From: Candidatus Omnitrophota bacterium
GTDB taxonomy: Bacteria > Omnitrophota > Gorgyraeia > Zapsychrales > Fredricksoniimonadaceae
Direction: 5' to 3'
NCBI GenBank assembly: GCA_017987425.1
Contig: JAGNTT010000100.1
Coordinates: 1 to 7,006, forward strand
DNA: 7,006 bases
The position numbers and the translations under genes were made by a program. Positions 1-5,631 of the stretch are shown one piece after another. Position 1 is the stretch's first letter. The number at the start of each line of letters is the position of its first letter. The notes under the pieces are model-generated. The model had not been told where the DNA came from and ran no database searches. It saw only the letters and a list, made by a program, of their open reading frames with translations.

Positions 1-18
1 CGTGACTATGGTGGAACA

Positions 19-372
19 ATGAACCACCTCTGGATAGATCTTGAGTTGAACGAGCCTCCTCTGGGCCGGAGTAAGCCATGGCCGTTTCGATTTCAGAAGA
101 AAGTCGGGAGTTTATCTCCCAGCAAACTTACGGGTTTGCCCGGAAAAGTGTACACAAATGTCGGCCATTACAGCGTAGAGCCGGACTTTCAGAAATTGAG
201 GAGTATTCCATTGGATTCTGTTCCCAATTATGTTCTAAGTTTAATTTACGCATCGACCGCAATTCTCCTCGACAAACAGAAAAAATTTGCAGGATTTGAT
301 GCGCAGAAGTTTCGGGCGGACTTTCTGACTGTCTGTAGACAACACGGGTATCCACTTATGGATGCCAAATAA
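19..372 (+). CDS. Hypothetical protein, possibly 5'-truncated by the window edge
   Basis: I do not recognise this 117-residue protein. It starts with a proline-, arginine- and tryptophan-rich stretch (PPLG at 13-16, RSKPWPFRFQ at 17-26). A middle section follows with NVGHYSVEPDF at about 47-57, then a mostly helical, aliphatic C-terminal part (about 68-86) and a basic tail with one cysteine near 106. It has no signal peptide and no clear membrane segment. The frame stays open upstream of the ATG to base 1 (reading RDYGGT before the Met). The only candidate ribosome-binding site, GGTGGA at 10-15, is just 3 bases from the ATG. The true start may therefore lie outside the window, with ATG 19 internal. 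It is followed 48 bases later by the DUF4256 gene on the same strand. That it is coding is supported by length and by an amino-acid composition that looks like a real protein; function is unknown. Confidence 0.6.
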   Translation: MNHLWIDLELNEPPLGRSKPWPFRFQKKVGSLSPSKLTGLPGKVYTNVGHYSVEPDFQKLRSIPLDSVPNYVLSLIYASTAILLDKQKKFAGFDAQKFRADFLTVCRQHGYPLMDAK

Positions 373-420
373 ATCTAAAGTAAGAGTCTAAAAACTTGGC
401 TAAAGCCTCGGAGACACAAT

Positions 421-981
421 ATGAAAAATACTAAAAAAGAATTACCGCCGAAACAGGGCGGAGAACTCCTTAAGACATTGAAGGCCCGGTTTGAAAAAAA
501 CATGGGCCGTCATAAAGGTCTGGAATGGGCGAAAGTCGAGGCAAAGCTTGAAGCCAGCGCCGGAAAATTATGGTCCCTGAATGAAATGGAGCGGACCGGC
601 GGTGAACCGGATGTGATCGCTTTCGACAAGAGCGGATATCTGTTTGCCGATTGCTCGGCGGAAAGTCCGAAAGACCGCCGGAGTCTCTGTTACGACGACG
701 AAGCGCTTAAAGGCAGGAAAGAGAATAAACCGAAAGACAGCGCTGTGAATCTGGCGGCGGCCATGGGCATCGAGCTGTTGACGGAAGAACAATACCGCGA
801 GCTCCAGAAGCTTGGAGAATTCGATACGAAGACGTCGAGCTGGGTCAAAACGCCGTCGGAAATCAGAAAACTCGGCGGCGCCATCTTTTGCGACCGCCGC
901 TTCGGTAGGGTCTTCACGTATCACAACGGGGCCGAGTCTTATTACGCCGCCCGTGCGTTCCGCGGCGCGCTCAAAGTGTAA
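421..981 (+). CDS. DUF4256 family protein
   Basis: The 186-residue product matches the DUF4256 family along its whole length, from memory of the family pattern. Recognisable blocks are RFEKNM..HKGLEWAKVEAKLE at about 23-43, LWSLNEMERTGGEPDV at 50-65, the CSAESPK segment at 78-84, ELLTEEQYRELQKLGEFDTKTSSW at 118-141, and the C-terminal GGAIFCDRRFGRVF.YHNGAESYYAARAFRG at about 152-182. The family is a soluble, single-domain protein of about 185 residues with no established biochemical role, and the length here is normal. It has no signal peptide or membrane helix, so it is probably cytoplasmic. GGAG at 410-413 sits 7 bases before the ATG and supports the start. Conserved acidic, Cys and His positions suggest a folded active or binding site, but assigning a reaction would be guesswork. 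Confidence 0.9.
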   Translation: MKNTKKELPPKQGGELLKTLKARFEKNMGRHKGLEWAKVEAKLEASAGKLWSLNEMERTGGEPDVIAFDKSGYLFADCSAESPKDRRSLCYDDEALKGRKENKPKDSAVNLAAAMGIELLTEEQYRELQKLGEFDTKTSSWVKTPSEIRKLGGAIFCDRRFGRVFTYHNGAESYYAARAFRGALKV

Positions 982-1021
982 TATTAAACGTCAGTGATTA
1001 CAATCAGCACAAGGAGGTCCT

Positions 1022-1048
1022 GTGAGCAAGGCCGGTAAAAAAATATGA
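1022..1048 (+). CDS. GTG mini-ORF with ideal RBS, overlapping the next start (leader peptide or displaced N-terminus)
   Basis: AAGGAGG at 1011-1017 is the best Shine-Dalgarno sequence in the window and lies 4 bases before GTG 1022, but 27 bases before the ATG of the following gene. From that GTG the frame reads V-S-K-A-G-K-K-I and stops at TGA 1046-1048. This TGA overlaps the next ATG (1045-1047) as ATGA. Either this is a translated leader that feeds ribosomes to the membrane-protein start by termination-reinitiation, or it is the real N-terminus of that protein, separated by a one-base slip in the seven-A run at 1037-1043. One extra A would give VSKAGKKN fused directly to MNDT. The sequence shows the geometry; either mechanism is inference. 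Confidence 0.4.
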   Translation: MSKAGKKI

Positions 1049-2022
1049 ACGACACTCTCGTTTTACCCGCATTTTTTGTTTTCGGCATCTTTCTCGGCTG
1101 GTGGTTCAAGAAGCTAATGCCTTGGCGTGTGCTGATCATTGCGGCGGTGTTATTGGTCGCCGTGCCGATAGGTCTGATCTTCCTGGCGGGCTTGGTGCAG
1201 AGCGATACGCTCGGATGGATCGGCGGCCTGTCGCTCTGGTTCATCTTAGCTTTGGGTATGCCGGTGGGATCGGGTTTTATTTTAGGCGCTCTCTTGGCGG
1301 GCCCTTCCGCGAAGAAAGACGCGCCGCCTGTCGCTAAGCCCGCGAAAAAACCTTTGCCTCCTCTTTCAAAAGACCAGCGCGGGGTGCTGATGGCCATGGG
1401 AGGTGTGGCCGTCGCATTCGGCGTCATGATCATGATTGGGTTCGCGGTGCATGACCCGTCCCTCCGGGCATCGTTTAACGACGAGAAGATACTCGCGATT
1501 GTGGTGGCGGTCATCATAGGAGTGATAGTTCTGGGCCTCGTGTGGCCGAAGATCGCGTCCGCGCGGCGCCAGGCCCGTGAAAAGTCCGACGCTGCGGCCA
1601 AACGTCAGGCATGGCTTGACGCCGCGGCCTCTGATCCGTACCGAAAGCGCTACGCCGAGTTGATCAAGGCCGGGGATTCTTTCTGGACGCCCGAGCGTGC
1701 CGAGTACGATTTTGACCGGTCGGTCACCGCGTGCTGTAAACATCTGGAGCCCATCGAATCCGCGATGCGCAGAGCGGGTCTGAAAGTGACTCTCAGCTCA
1801 CCGGGCACGGTCAGTGCCGACTGCTGCATCGACCAAGGGGCGCTTTCACGGAAGTTCTCTCTGCCCGAAGGCACCGGATACAAGGAAGTGTATTCGCGCG
1901 ACCGTTCGGGGGACGACCCGCCGCACGCACTGCTGTTTTGTCCCGTGTGCGAGTCACGGCTGTGGGTGGTGCATGCCGGGGAAGCCCGGCCGGAAACACC
2001 GATCTTCCCGTCGGAAAAATAG
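1045..2022 (+). CDS. Unrecognised membrane protein, five predicted helices with a Cys-rich C-terminal domain
   Basis: I do not recognise a named family for this 325-residue protein. Hydrophobic segments lie at about 6-20, 28-51, 58-85, 113-135 and 148-168. The Lys/Pro/Ala-rich linker 89-112 (KKDAPPVAKPAKKPLPP) and the basic stretch after helix five (RRQAREK, 174-180) point by the positive-inside rule to an external N-terminus and a cytoplasmic C-terminal domain of about 155 residues. That domain carries two Cys-Cys pairs (230-231 and 260-261) and one CPVC motif (299-302) before a hydrophobic strand (LWVVH), which suggests metal or redox binding but is not a recognised zinc ribbon. ATG 1045 is the only start in this frame after the in-frame TAA at 1036-1038, yet it has no good Shine-Dalgarno of its own; see the mini-ORF entry. 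It is followed by 48 bases and then the beta-lactamase gene, with no clear terminator between. Confidence 0.78.
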   Translation: MNDTLVLPAFFVFGIFLGWWFKKLMPWRVLIIAAVLLVAVPIGLIFLAGLVQSDTLGWIGGLSLWFILALGMPVGSGFILGALLAGPSAKKDAPPVAKPAKKPLPPLSKDQRGVLMAMGGVAVAFGVMIMIGFAVHDPSLRASFNDEKILAIVVAVIIGVIVLGLVWPKIASARRQAREKSDAAAKRQAWLDAAASDPYRKRYAELIKAGDSFWTPERAEYDFDRSVTACCKHLEPIESAMRRAGLKVTLSSPGTVSADCCIDQGALSRKFSLPEGTGYKEVYSRDRSGDDPPHALLFCPVCESRLWVVHAGEARPETPIFPSEK

Positions 2023-2070
2023 ATGTACATCAATTTTGGGAATTAACTTAACAGAATAGGAATTCCAACC

Positions 2071-2892
2071 ATGAAAACACTTCTGCTCATCCTTTTTTTA
2101 ATGTCTCCGATCATTGTTCACGCCTATCCGACCGATGAAAATTATGACAAATATTTTAAGGGAACGAAGGGATGTTTTCTTCTCTATAACATGAAGACCG
2201 GTCTTGTGGAAAAGGAGATCGGCGGGGCAAACTGCCGGGAACAGGTGGTCGCCTGTTCGACATTCAAAGTTCCGCTGTCCGTCATGGCCTTTGATGCCGG
2301 CATTCTGAAAGACGAAGAGCAGGTCCTTAAATGGGACGGTAAAGTAGATGAGCGGCCGGAAGTCAATGCCGATCAGAATGCAAAGAACTGGATGAAGAAT
2401 TCCGTCGTCTGGTTTTCCCAGCGCCTGACGCCGGAACTGGGTGAGGAGAAGATCAAAAAATATCTGAGCGATTTTAAATACGGCAACGAAGACATGGCCG
2501 GCGGGCTCACGCAGTCATGGCTCGTCGATCCTTCTTCCGACGGACCGGCGCTCAAGATCTCGCCCTATGAACAGATGGAATTCATGAAGAACCTCTGGAG
2601 CGATAAACTGCCCGTGTCCCAACGCGCTATGCAGATCACGCGCGACCTCACCTATCTGGAAACGTCCGGCAACGGGGTCAAACTAAACGGCAAGACCGGA
2701 TCGAACTTTTATCACGGCGACAGGCAGCGCAGGCTCGGATGGTTCATCGCGCACATCGAGGACGGCGACCAAGAATACATCACCGTCACCAACTTCAGCG
2801 ACATCGACCCCGCCCAAGGCGCATCCTACGGCGGTGCCAGGGCCAAAGAGATCACCAAAGAGATCCTCGTGGACGAGGGGTTGTGGCAGTAG
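2071..2892 (+). CDS. Class D (OXA-type) beta-lactamase
   Basis: This is a serine beta-lactamase that would hydrolyse beta-lactam rings in the periplasm through an acyl-enzyme, using a carboxylated lysine as general base. The 273 residues are normal for the class. Residues 1-18 form a Sec signal peptide (hydrophobic core LLLILFLM, cleavage likely after VHA). All class D motifs are present: STFK at 63-66 (nucleophile S63, carboxylated K66), SVV at 111-113 (the SxV motif), YGN at 137-139, the conserved Trp at 150 in QSWL, and KTG at 208-210. The segment between W150 and the LKIS at 161-164 looks a few residues longer than in familiar OXA enzymes, an impression not based on alignment. An AGGA at 2058-2061 sits 9 bases before the ATG. 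The downstream glycosylase gene starts 22 bases after the stop, so the two may be co-transcribed. Class is near certain; substrate profile cannot be read from sequence, and no mobile element is visible around it. Confidence 0.95.
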   Translation: MKTLLLILFLMSPIIVHAYPTDENYDKYFKGTKGCFLLYNMKTGLVEKEIGGANCREQVVACSTFKVPLSVMAFDAGILKDEEQVLKWDGKVDERPEVNADQNAKNWMKNSVVWFSQRLTPELGEEKIKKYLSDFKYGNEDMAGGLTQSWLVDPSSDGPALKISPYEQMEFMKNLWSDKLPVSQRAMQITRDLTYLETSGNGVKLNGKTGSNFYHGDRQRRLGWFIAHIEDGDQEYITVTNFSDIDPAQGASYGGARAKEITKEILVDEGLWQ

Positions 2893-2914
2893 CGGCCTAA
2901 TCAGGGTATTACGT

Positions 2915-4009
2915 GTGAGTCCTCTCAAAGTTCCTAATCTCCATCAGCTTCGCCGATACGCGATCTCCCGCAGTCTTTTCAAACCCACCAGTCTGCCGCG
3001 GGCGATTGCTCGTCTGGGATTCGTTCAGGCCGATCCGATGCGCGCGCCCGCCCGCGCTCAGGATCTGATTCTTTCGCAGCGCGTTAAAGGCTATCGCGCC
3101 GGCGACTTGGAGCGCCGCTATCCGCGCTTGGCGGTTGAAGAGGCTTACTTTGTCAATTATGGTTTCCTGCCCCGAGAGATTTTGACGCTGCTGCATCCGC
3201 GCGGCATACCGCGCTCCTGGGACGCCAAGATGCAGGCAAGCGCCGACGAGGTTTTGGCTTACGTGAATCAAAAGGGCCTTGTCTATGCCAAGGATGTGCA
3301 GACGCATTTTGACCACGGTTCAATCAAACGCTGGGGTTCCAACTCGAATGTCAGCGGGCATATCCTGGAAGGTCTGCATTACGGCGGGCTGCTGCGTGTG
3401 GCACAGCGTGAATCCGGTACCCGCATCTATCAGGCGATCAGACACACTCCGCAGGACGACAGTCCCAAGGCCCGGCTCGCGCGTGCCGGTCAATTTCTGG
3501 ACATTGTGGTGCGTCTCTATGCGCCGCTGCCCGCGGCGAGCCTGCGTTATTTGTGCGGACTCCTGCGTTACGGGGTGCCGCATTTGACCGACGAGGTAAG
3601 GCAGGTTCTGGAGGATGCCAAATCACGGTACGCCCATGCCCACGTCGATGGCGTGCTGTGGTTCTGGCCGCAAAACGAAAATCCCGGGGCCGTCCGGCAT
3701 CGGGTGGATGACAAGCTGCGTTTCCTTACGCCCTTTGATCCGGTGGTCTGGGACCGCCGACGTTTCCAATTGTTATGGGGTTGGGAATATAAGTTTGAGG
3801 CTTATGTGCCGGCCCATAAACGGCGCATGGGCCATTACGCGATGCCCATGCTATGGGGCGAACAAATGCTGGGCTGGGGCAATCTGAAGTTGGTCGACGG
3901 GCGGCTGCATCACGAACTGGGATTCGCCGGGCCGAGGCCGCGCGGCAGGGAATTTCAGTCGGCGCTGGACGAAGCCTTGCAACAGATGCGGGAGTTTCTG
4001 GAACGCTAG
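2915..4009 (+). CDS. HTH_42 / YcaQ (AlkX)-like DNA glycosylase
   Basis: The product belongs to the winged-helix HTH_42 superfamily (YcaQ/AlkX and AlkZ), whose studied members excise bulky alkylated bases and unhook DNA interstrand crosslinks. Visible hallmarks are LGFVQADP at 34-41, where Q38-A-D40 corresponds to the catalytic Q-x-D of YcaQ-type enzymes (AlkZ has Q-x-Q), the YFVNYGFLP block at 78-86, and the C-terminal core LTPFDPVVWDRRR at 271-283, GWEYKFEAYVPAHKR at 289-303, and GHYAMPMLWGEQMLGWGNLKL at about 306-326. I chose GTG 2915 because AGGG (2903-2906) lies 8 bases upstream; this gives 364 residues. An in-frame ATG at 2834 would overlap the beta-lactamase gene and add 27 residues with no family resemblance. 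A strong terminator follows 29 bases after the stop. Superfamily membership is firm; activity on crosslinks is inferred from relatives only. Confidence 0.9.
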   Translation: MSPLKVPNLHQLRRYAISRSLFKPTSLPRAIARLGFVQADPMRAPARAQDLILSQRVKGYRAGDLERRYPRLAVEEAYFVNYGFLPREILTLLHPRGIPRSWDAKMQASADEVLAYVNQKGLVYAKDVQTHFDHGSIKRWGSNSNVSGHILEGLHYGGLLRVAQRESGTRIYQAIRHTPQDDSPKARLARAGQFLDIVVRLYAPLPAASLRYLCGLLRYGVPHLTDEVRQVLEDAKSRYAHAHVDGVLWFWPQNENPGAVRHRVDDKLRFLTPFDPVVWDRRRFQLLWGWEYKFEAYVPAHKRRMGHYAMPMLWGEQMLGWGNLKLVDGRLHHELGFAGPRPRGREFQSALDEALQQMREFLER

Positions 4010-4038
4010 CACGTATGGTTTAAAGTCAATCAGTTGCA

Positions 4039-4078
4039 AACAAACAACCCGGTTCAATATCGAACCGGGTTGTTTGTT
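4039..4078 (+). terminator. Strong hairpin terminator after the glycosylase gene
   Basis: A perfect 17-bp inverted repeat has arms at 4039-4055 and 4062-4078 with a 6-base loop (AATATC). The stem core ACCCGGTTC is GC-rich, and the distal part of the right arm is T-rich (TTGTTTGTT), serving as the U-tract. The left arm starts with A-rich sequence, so the structure could also stop transcription from the other strand. It sits 29 bases after the glycosylase stop and marks the end of the upstream run of genes. Confidence 0.88.
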
Positions 4079-4325
4079 ATTGCCCATATTTTTAAAAGGA
4101 GCTCAGAGCATATTCTCTGAAAAGCCGGATGCCTCGACGAATTGAGACAGTCATGTCGGCGGCTATTTATTTTTGTCTGGCGCTAATCACTATTTAGTAC
4201 GTGTACTTAGGTAGCATTGATTAAATTTTGGCTTCCCGTAGGATACCATCATGCAATTAAAGAGATGTCGCGCAGGTGTTCGGCAAAAATTCATTGTTGA
4301 TGTCACGTCATAAGAGGAGGCCTTT
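4079..4325 (+). promoter_or_regulatory. Leader region of the histidine kinase gene with palindrome and weak promoter candidate
   Basis: No convincing gene lies here. Visible elements are a small hairpin TCAGAG/CTCTGA (4103-4108 and 4115-4120), a palindrome AGTAC-GT-GTACT at 4196-4207, and a weak sigma70-like pair, TTGATT (4217-4222) and TAGGAT (4239-4244), 16 bases apart. The palindrome ends 9 bases before the -35 candidate, where an activator might bind. GAGGAGG at 4314-4320, 5 bases before ATG 4326, is a very good ribosome-binding site for the kinase. The palindrome and the ribosome-binding site are directly visible; promoter use is a guess. Confidence 0.35.
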
Positions 4326-5114
4326 ATGATAAACAACGTTTTGGGTGTTTTATCGGGCAAAGAGTCGCAAGTTCTATATCCGCCGCAAGAGTGGGGGCGC
4401 GGGGAAGCAGATGCCTTAACCATTAATGAGTTGACCAGGTCCAATAAAGAACTTGAACAGTTTGCTTTTTCAGCGGCTCATGATATTCAGGAACCTTTGA
4501 AAGTCACTCTCGCGTATATTCAGCTTCTGGATAAAAGATATAAAGGGAAATTGGATGACAACGCAGACAGGATTATTTCTTCCGTTTTAAGGAATACCGA
4601 GAAAATGCAGAAATTGGTCCAGAACTTGCTGAAATATTCCCTGGTTGGAGAAGGGAAACTTCAGCTGAAGGAATTGGATTCCAATGAAGCAATTAAGAGC
4701 GCTGTTGAGAATCTAAAAGTCTCCATTGAAGAAAGCGCGACACATATATCTTATGAGAATTGCCCCGTCGTTAACGCCGATGAGGTGCAGTTGACGCAGT
4801 TATTCCAGAATCTGATTAATAATGCCGTTAAGTTCCGTAAAAATGGAGAAGCGGCCCGCATCCATATCTCTGCCCGGCAGGACAATGATCAATGGGTTTT
4901 TTCCGTCCGGGATAATGGTATCGGTATCGCGCCGGAAAATATGAAGAATATCTTTGAACTCTTCAGAAGGCTGCACACCCAAAACGAATATACGGGAAGT
5001 GGAATTGGTCTCGCTTTATGTCAAAGGATTGTTGAATCTCATCGGGGAAAAATCTGGGCGGAATCACAGCCGGGAGAGGGAACAATAATGTATTTTACAA
5101 TTCCCGGGAAATGA
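4326..5114 (+). CDS. Compact sensor histidine kinase without a recognisable sensor domain
   Basis: This 262-residue protein has the transmitter core of a two-component kinase. It autophosphorylates on a histidine and passes the phosphate to a response regulator. A short N-terminal segment (1-33) with no known domain is followed by the dimerisation/phosphoacceptor helix, with ELTRSNKELEQFAFSAAHDIQEPLK at about 35-59 and phosphoacceptor H52. The ATP-binding domain has an N box (QLFQNLINNAVKF, 158-170), G1 box (DNGIGIAP, 196-203), F box (FELFRRLH, 210-217) and G2 box (GSGIGLAL, 224-231). There is no transmembrane segment, so it should be cytoplasmic. Close relatives usually carry PAS or GAF domains before this core, which are missing here. 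An in-frame TAA at 4311-4313 just upstream of the ATG rules out a simple N-terminal extension. No response regulator is adjacent, so it is an orphan kinase within this window. Confidence 0.93.
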   Translation: MINNVLGVLSGKESQVLYPPQEWGRGEADALTINELTRSNKELEQFAFSAAHDIQEPLKVTLAYIQLLDKRYKGKLDDNADRIISSVLRNTEKMQKLVQNLLKYSLVGEGKLQLKELDSNEAIKSAVENLKVSIEESATHISYENCPVVNADEVQLTQLFQNLINNAVKFRKNGEAARIHISARQDNDQWVFSVRDNGIGIAPENMKNIFELFRRLHTQNEYTGSGIGLALCQRIVESHRGKIWAESQPGEGTIMYFTIPGK

Positions 5115-5460
5115 TTATAAGCGTCTGGGTTTTGATCATCCGTCCGATATGATGATATCGATCAAAGGCAGACAACGCCTCCATTTGATACCGCAGGTAT
5201 TTGCCCCTTTGAATATTATAAATCTGCCAGGTACTAACCTTCTTGGGTTCAGACCAGAGGGTTGTATTTGTTTTTCTCAAAGCTTGTGATATGAATATCC
5301 GTTAATAGGCTTTTCACCGCAGTTTAATTTTCCATTCATATAATAAACTTAAGTGCCAAATCTAAAGTGCCCGTGTGATTTTTGATGACACAGGAGGCTC
5401 TCGACATCTAAAGATAATAATTCCATATCAGTCTCATTACCCCGTCGGAGAATTAAAGAC
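5115..5460. other. A+T-rich intergenic region without a convincing gene
   Basis: No supported coding region on either strand. I note a nested imperfect hairpin just after the kinase gene (TTTGATC 5131-5137 with GATCAAA 5160-5166; inner GATAT 5146-5150 with ATATC 5155-5159), lacking a T-run. A consensus TATAAT lies at 5339-5344 without a matching -35. A direct repeat AAGTGCC occurs at 5351-5357 and 5365-5371, with a 14-base period. An AGGAGG at 5392-5397 has no start codon at a usable distance. Confidence 0.5.
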
Positions 5461-5486
5461 TTCAATTATACCAGGGTATAATTGAA
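5453..5486 (+). promoter_or_regulatory. Perfect 12-bp inverted repeat overlapping a TATAAT (operator/promoter candidate)
   Basis: TTCAATTATACC (5461-5472), a 2-base spacer AG, then the exact reverse complement GGTATAATTGAA (5475-5486). The right arm contains a consensus -10 hexamer, TATAAT at 5477-5482. A poor -35 candidate, TTAAAG (5453-5458), lies 18 bases upstream. Near-continuous dyad symmetry over a -10 box is the usual look of a repressor operator. Because of the symmetry, the same -10 exists on the other strand. The repeat is followed after 3 bases by TTTTT (5490-5494), so an A+T-rich weak terminator with a four-base loop is the alternative reading. No repressor gene is adjacent. Confidence 0.5.
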
Positions 5487-5573
5487 TCGTTTTTAAGGCG
5501 CTTTAGAATGGTGTCATGAAAATATTATTGATCAGACCTGTGCTTTAATAACGGGTTGGATCTTAAAAGCATG

Positions 5574-5608
5574 GACAGGCATGATTTTTGATTATGTCTG
5601 TCTTTTTT
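5574..5608 (+). terminator. Rho-independent-type terminator immediately before the glucan synthase gene
   Basis: Arms at 5574-5585 and 5591-5602 form a 12-bp stem including two G-U pairs, with a 5-base loop (TTTTG), followed directly by six T (5603-5608). It lies 459 bases after the kinase stop, too far to be its simple terminator, and only 12 bases before the ribosome-binding site of the next gene. It would therefore end any transcript started in the preceding intergenic region unless antitermination occurs. Confidence 0.75.
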
Positions 5609-5631
5609 AATTATTAATGAGAGGATCCGGC

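Noticed and set aside
984..1601. 205-codon open frame on the minus strand opposite the membrane-protein gene
   Set aside because: It lies antisense to a better coding frame, its composition is rich in Thr, Ile, Met, Ala and Pro without domain-like segments, and it has no recognisable family. It looks like a shadow of the G+C-rich + strand gene.
2039..2066. GGAATT/AATTCC inverted repeat before the beta-lactamase gene
   Set aside because: Only 6 bp with a 16-base gap and no T-run; too weak to call a terminator or operator.
2834..2914. Upstream ATG extension of the glycosylase gene
   Set aside because: It would overlap the beta-lactamase coding region by 59 bases and adds residues unlike the family. 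GTG 2915 has its own ribosome-binding site.
5131..5166. Nested hairpin after the kinase stop as a terminator
   Set aside because: It has an 8-base one-sided bulge and no following T-run, so it does not fit a Rho-independent terminator.
5095..5280. 61-codon open frame on the minus strand after the kinase gene
   Set aside because: It needs a TTG start without a Shine-Dalgarno, overlaps the end of the kinase gene, and shows no recognisable features.
368..5414. ATCTAAAG repeated at about 372, 5359 and 5406
   Set aside because: An 8-base A+T-rich word in intergenic DNA with no shared context or spacing; compatible with chance.
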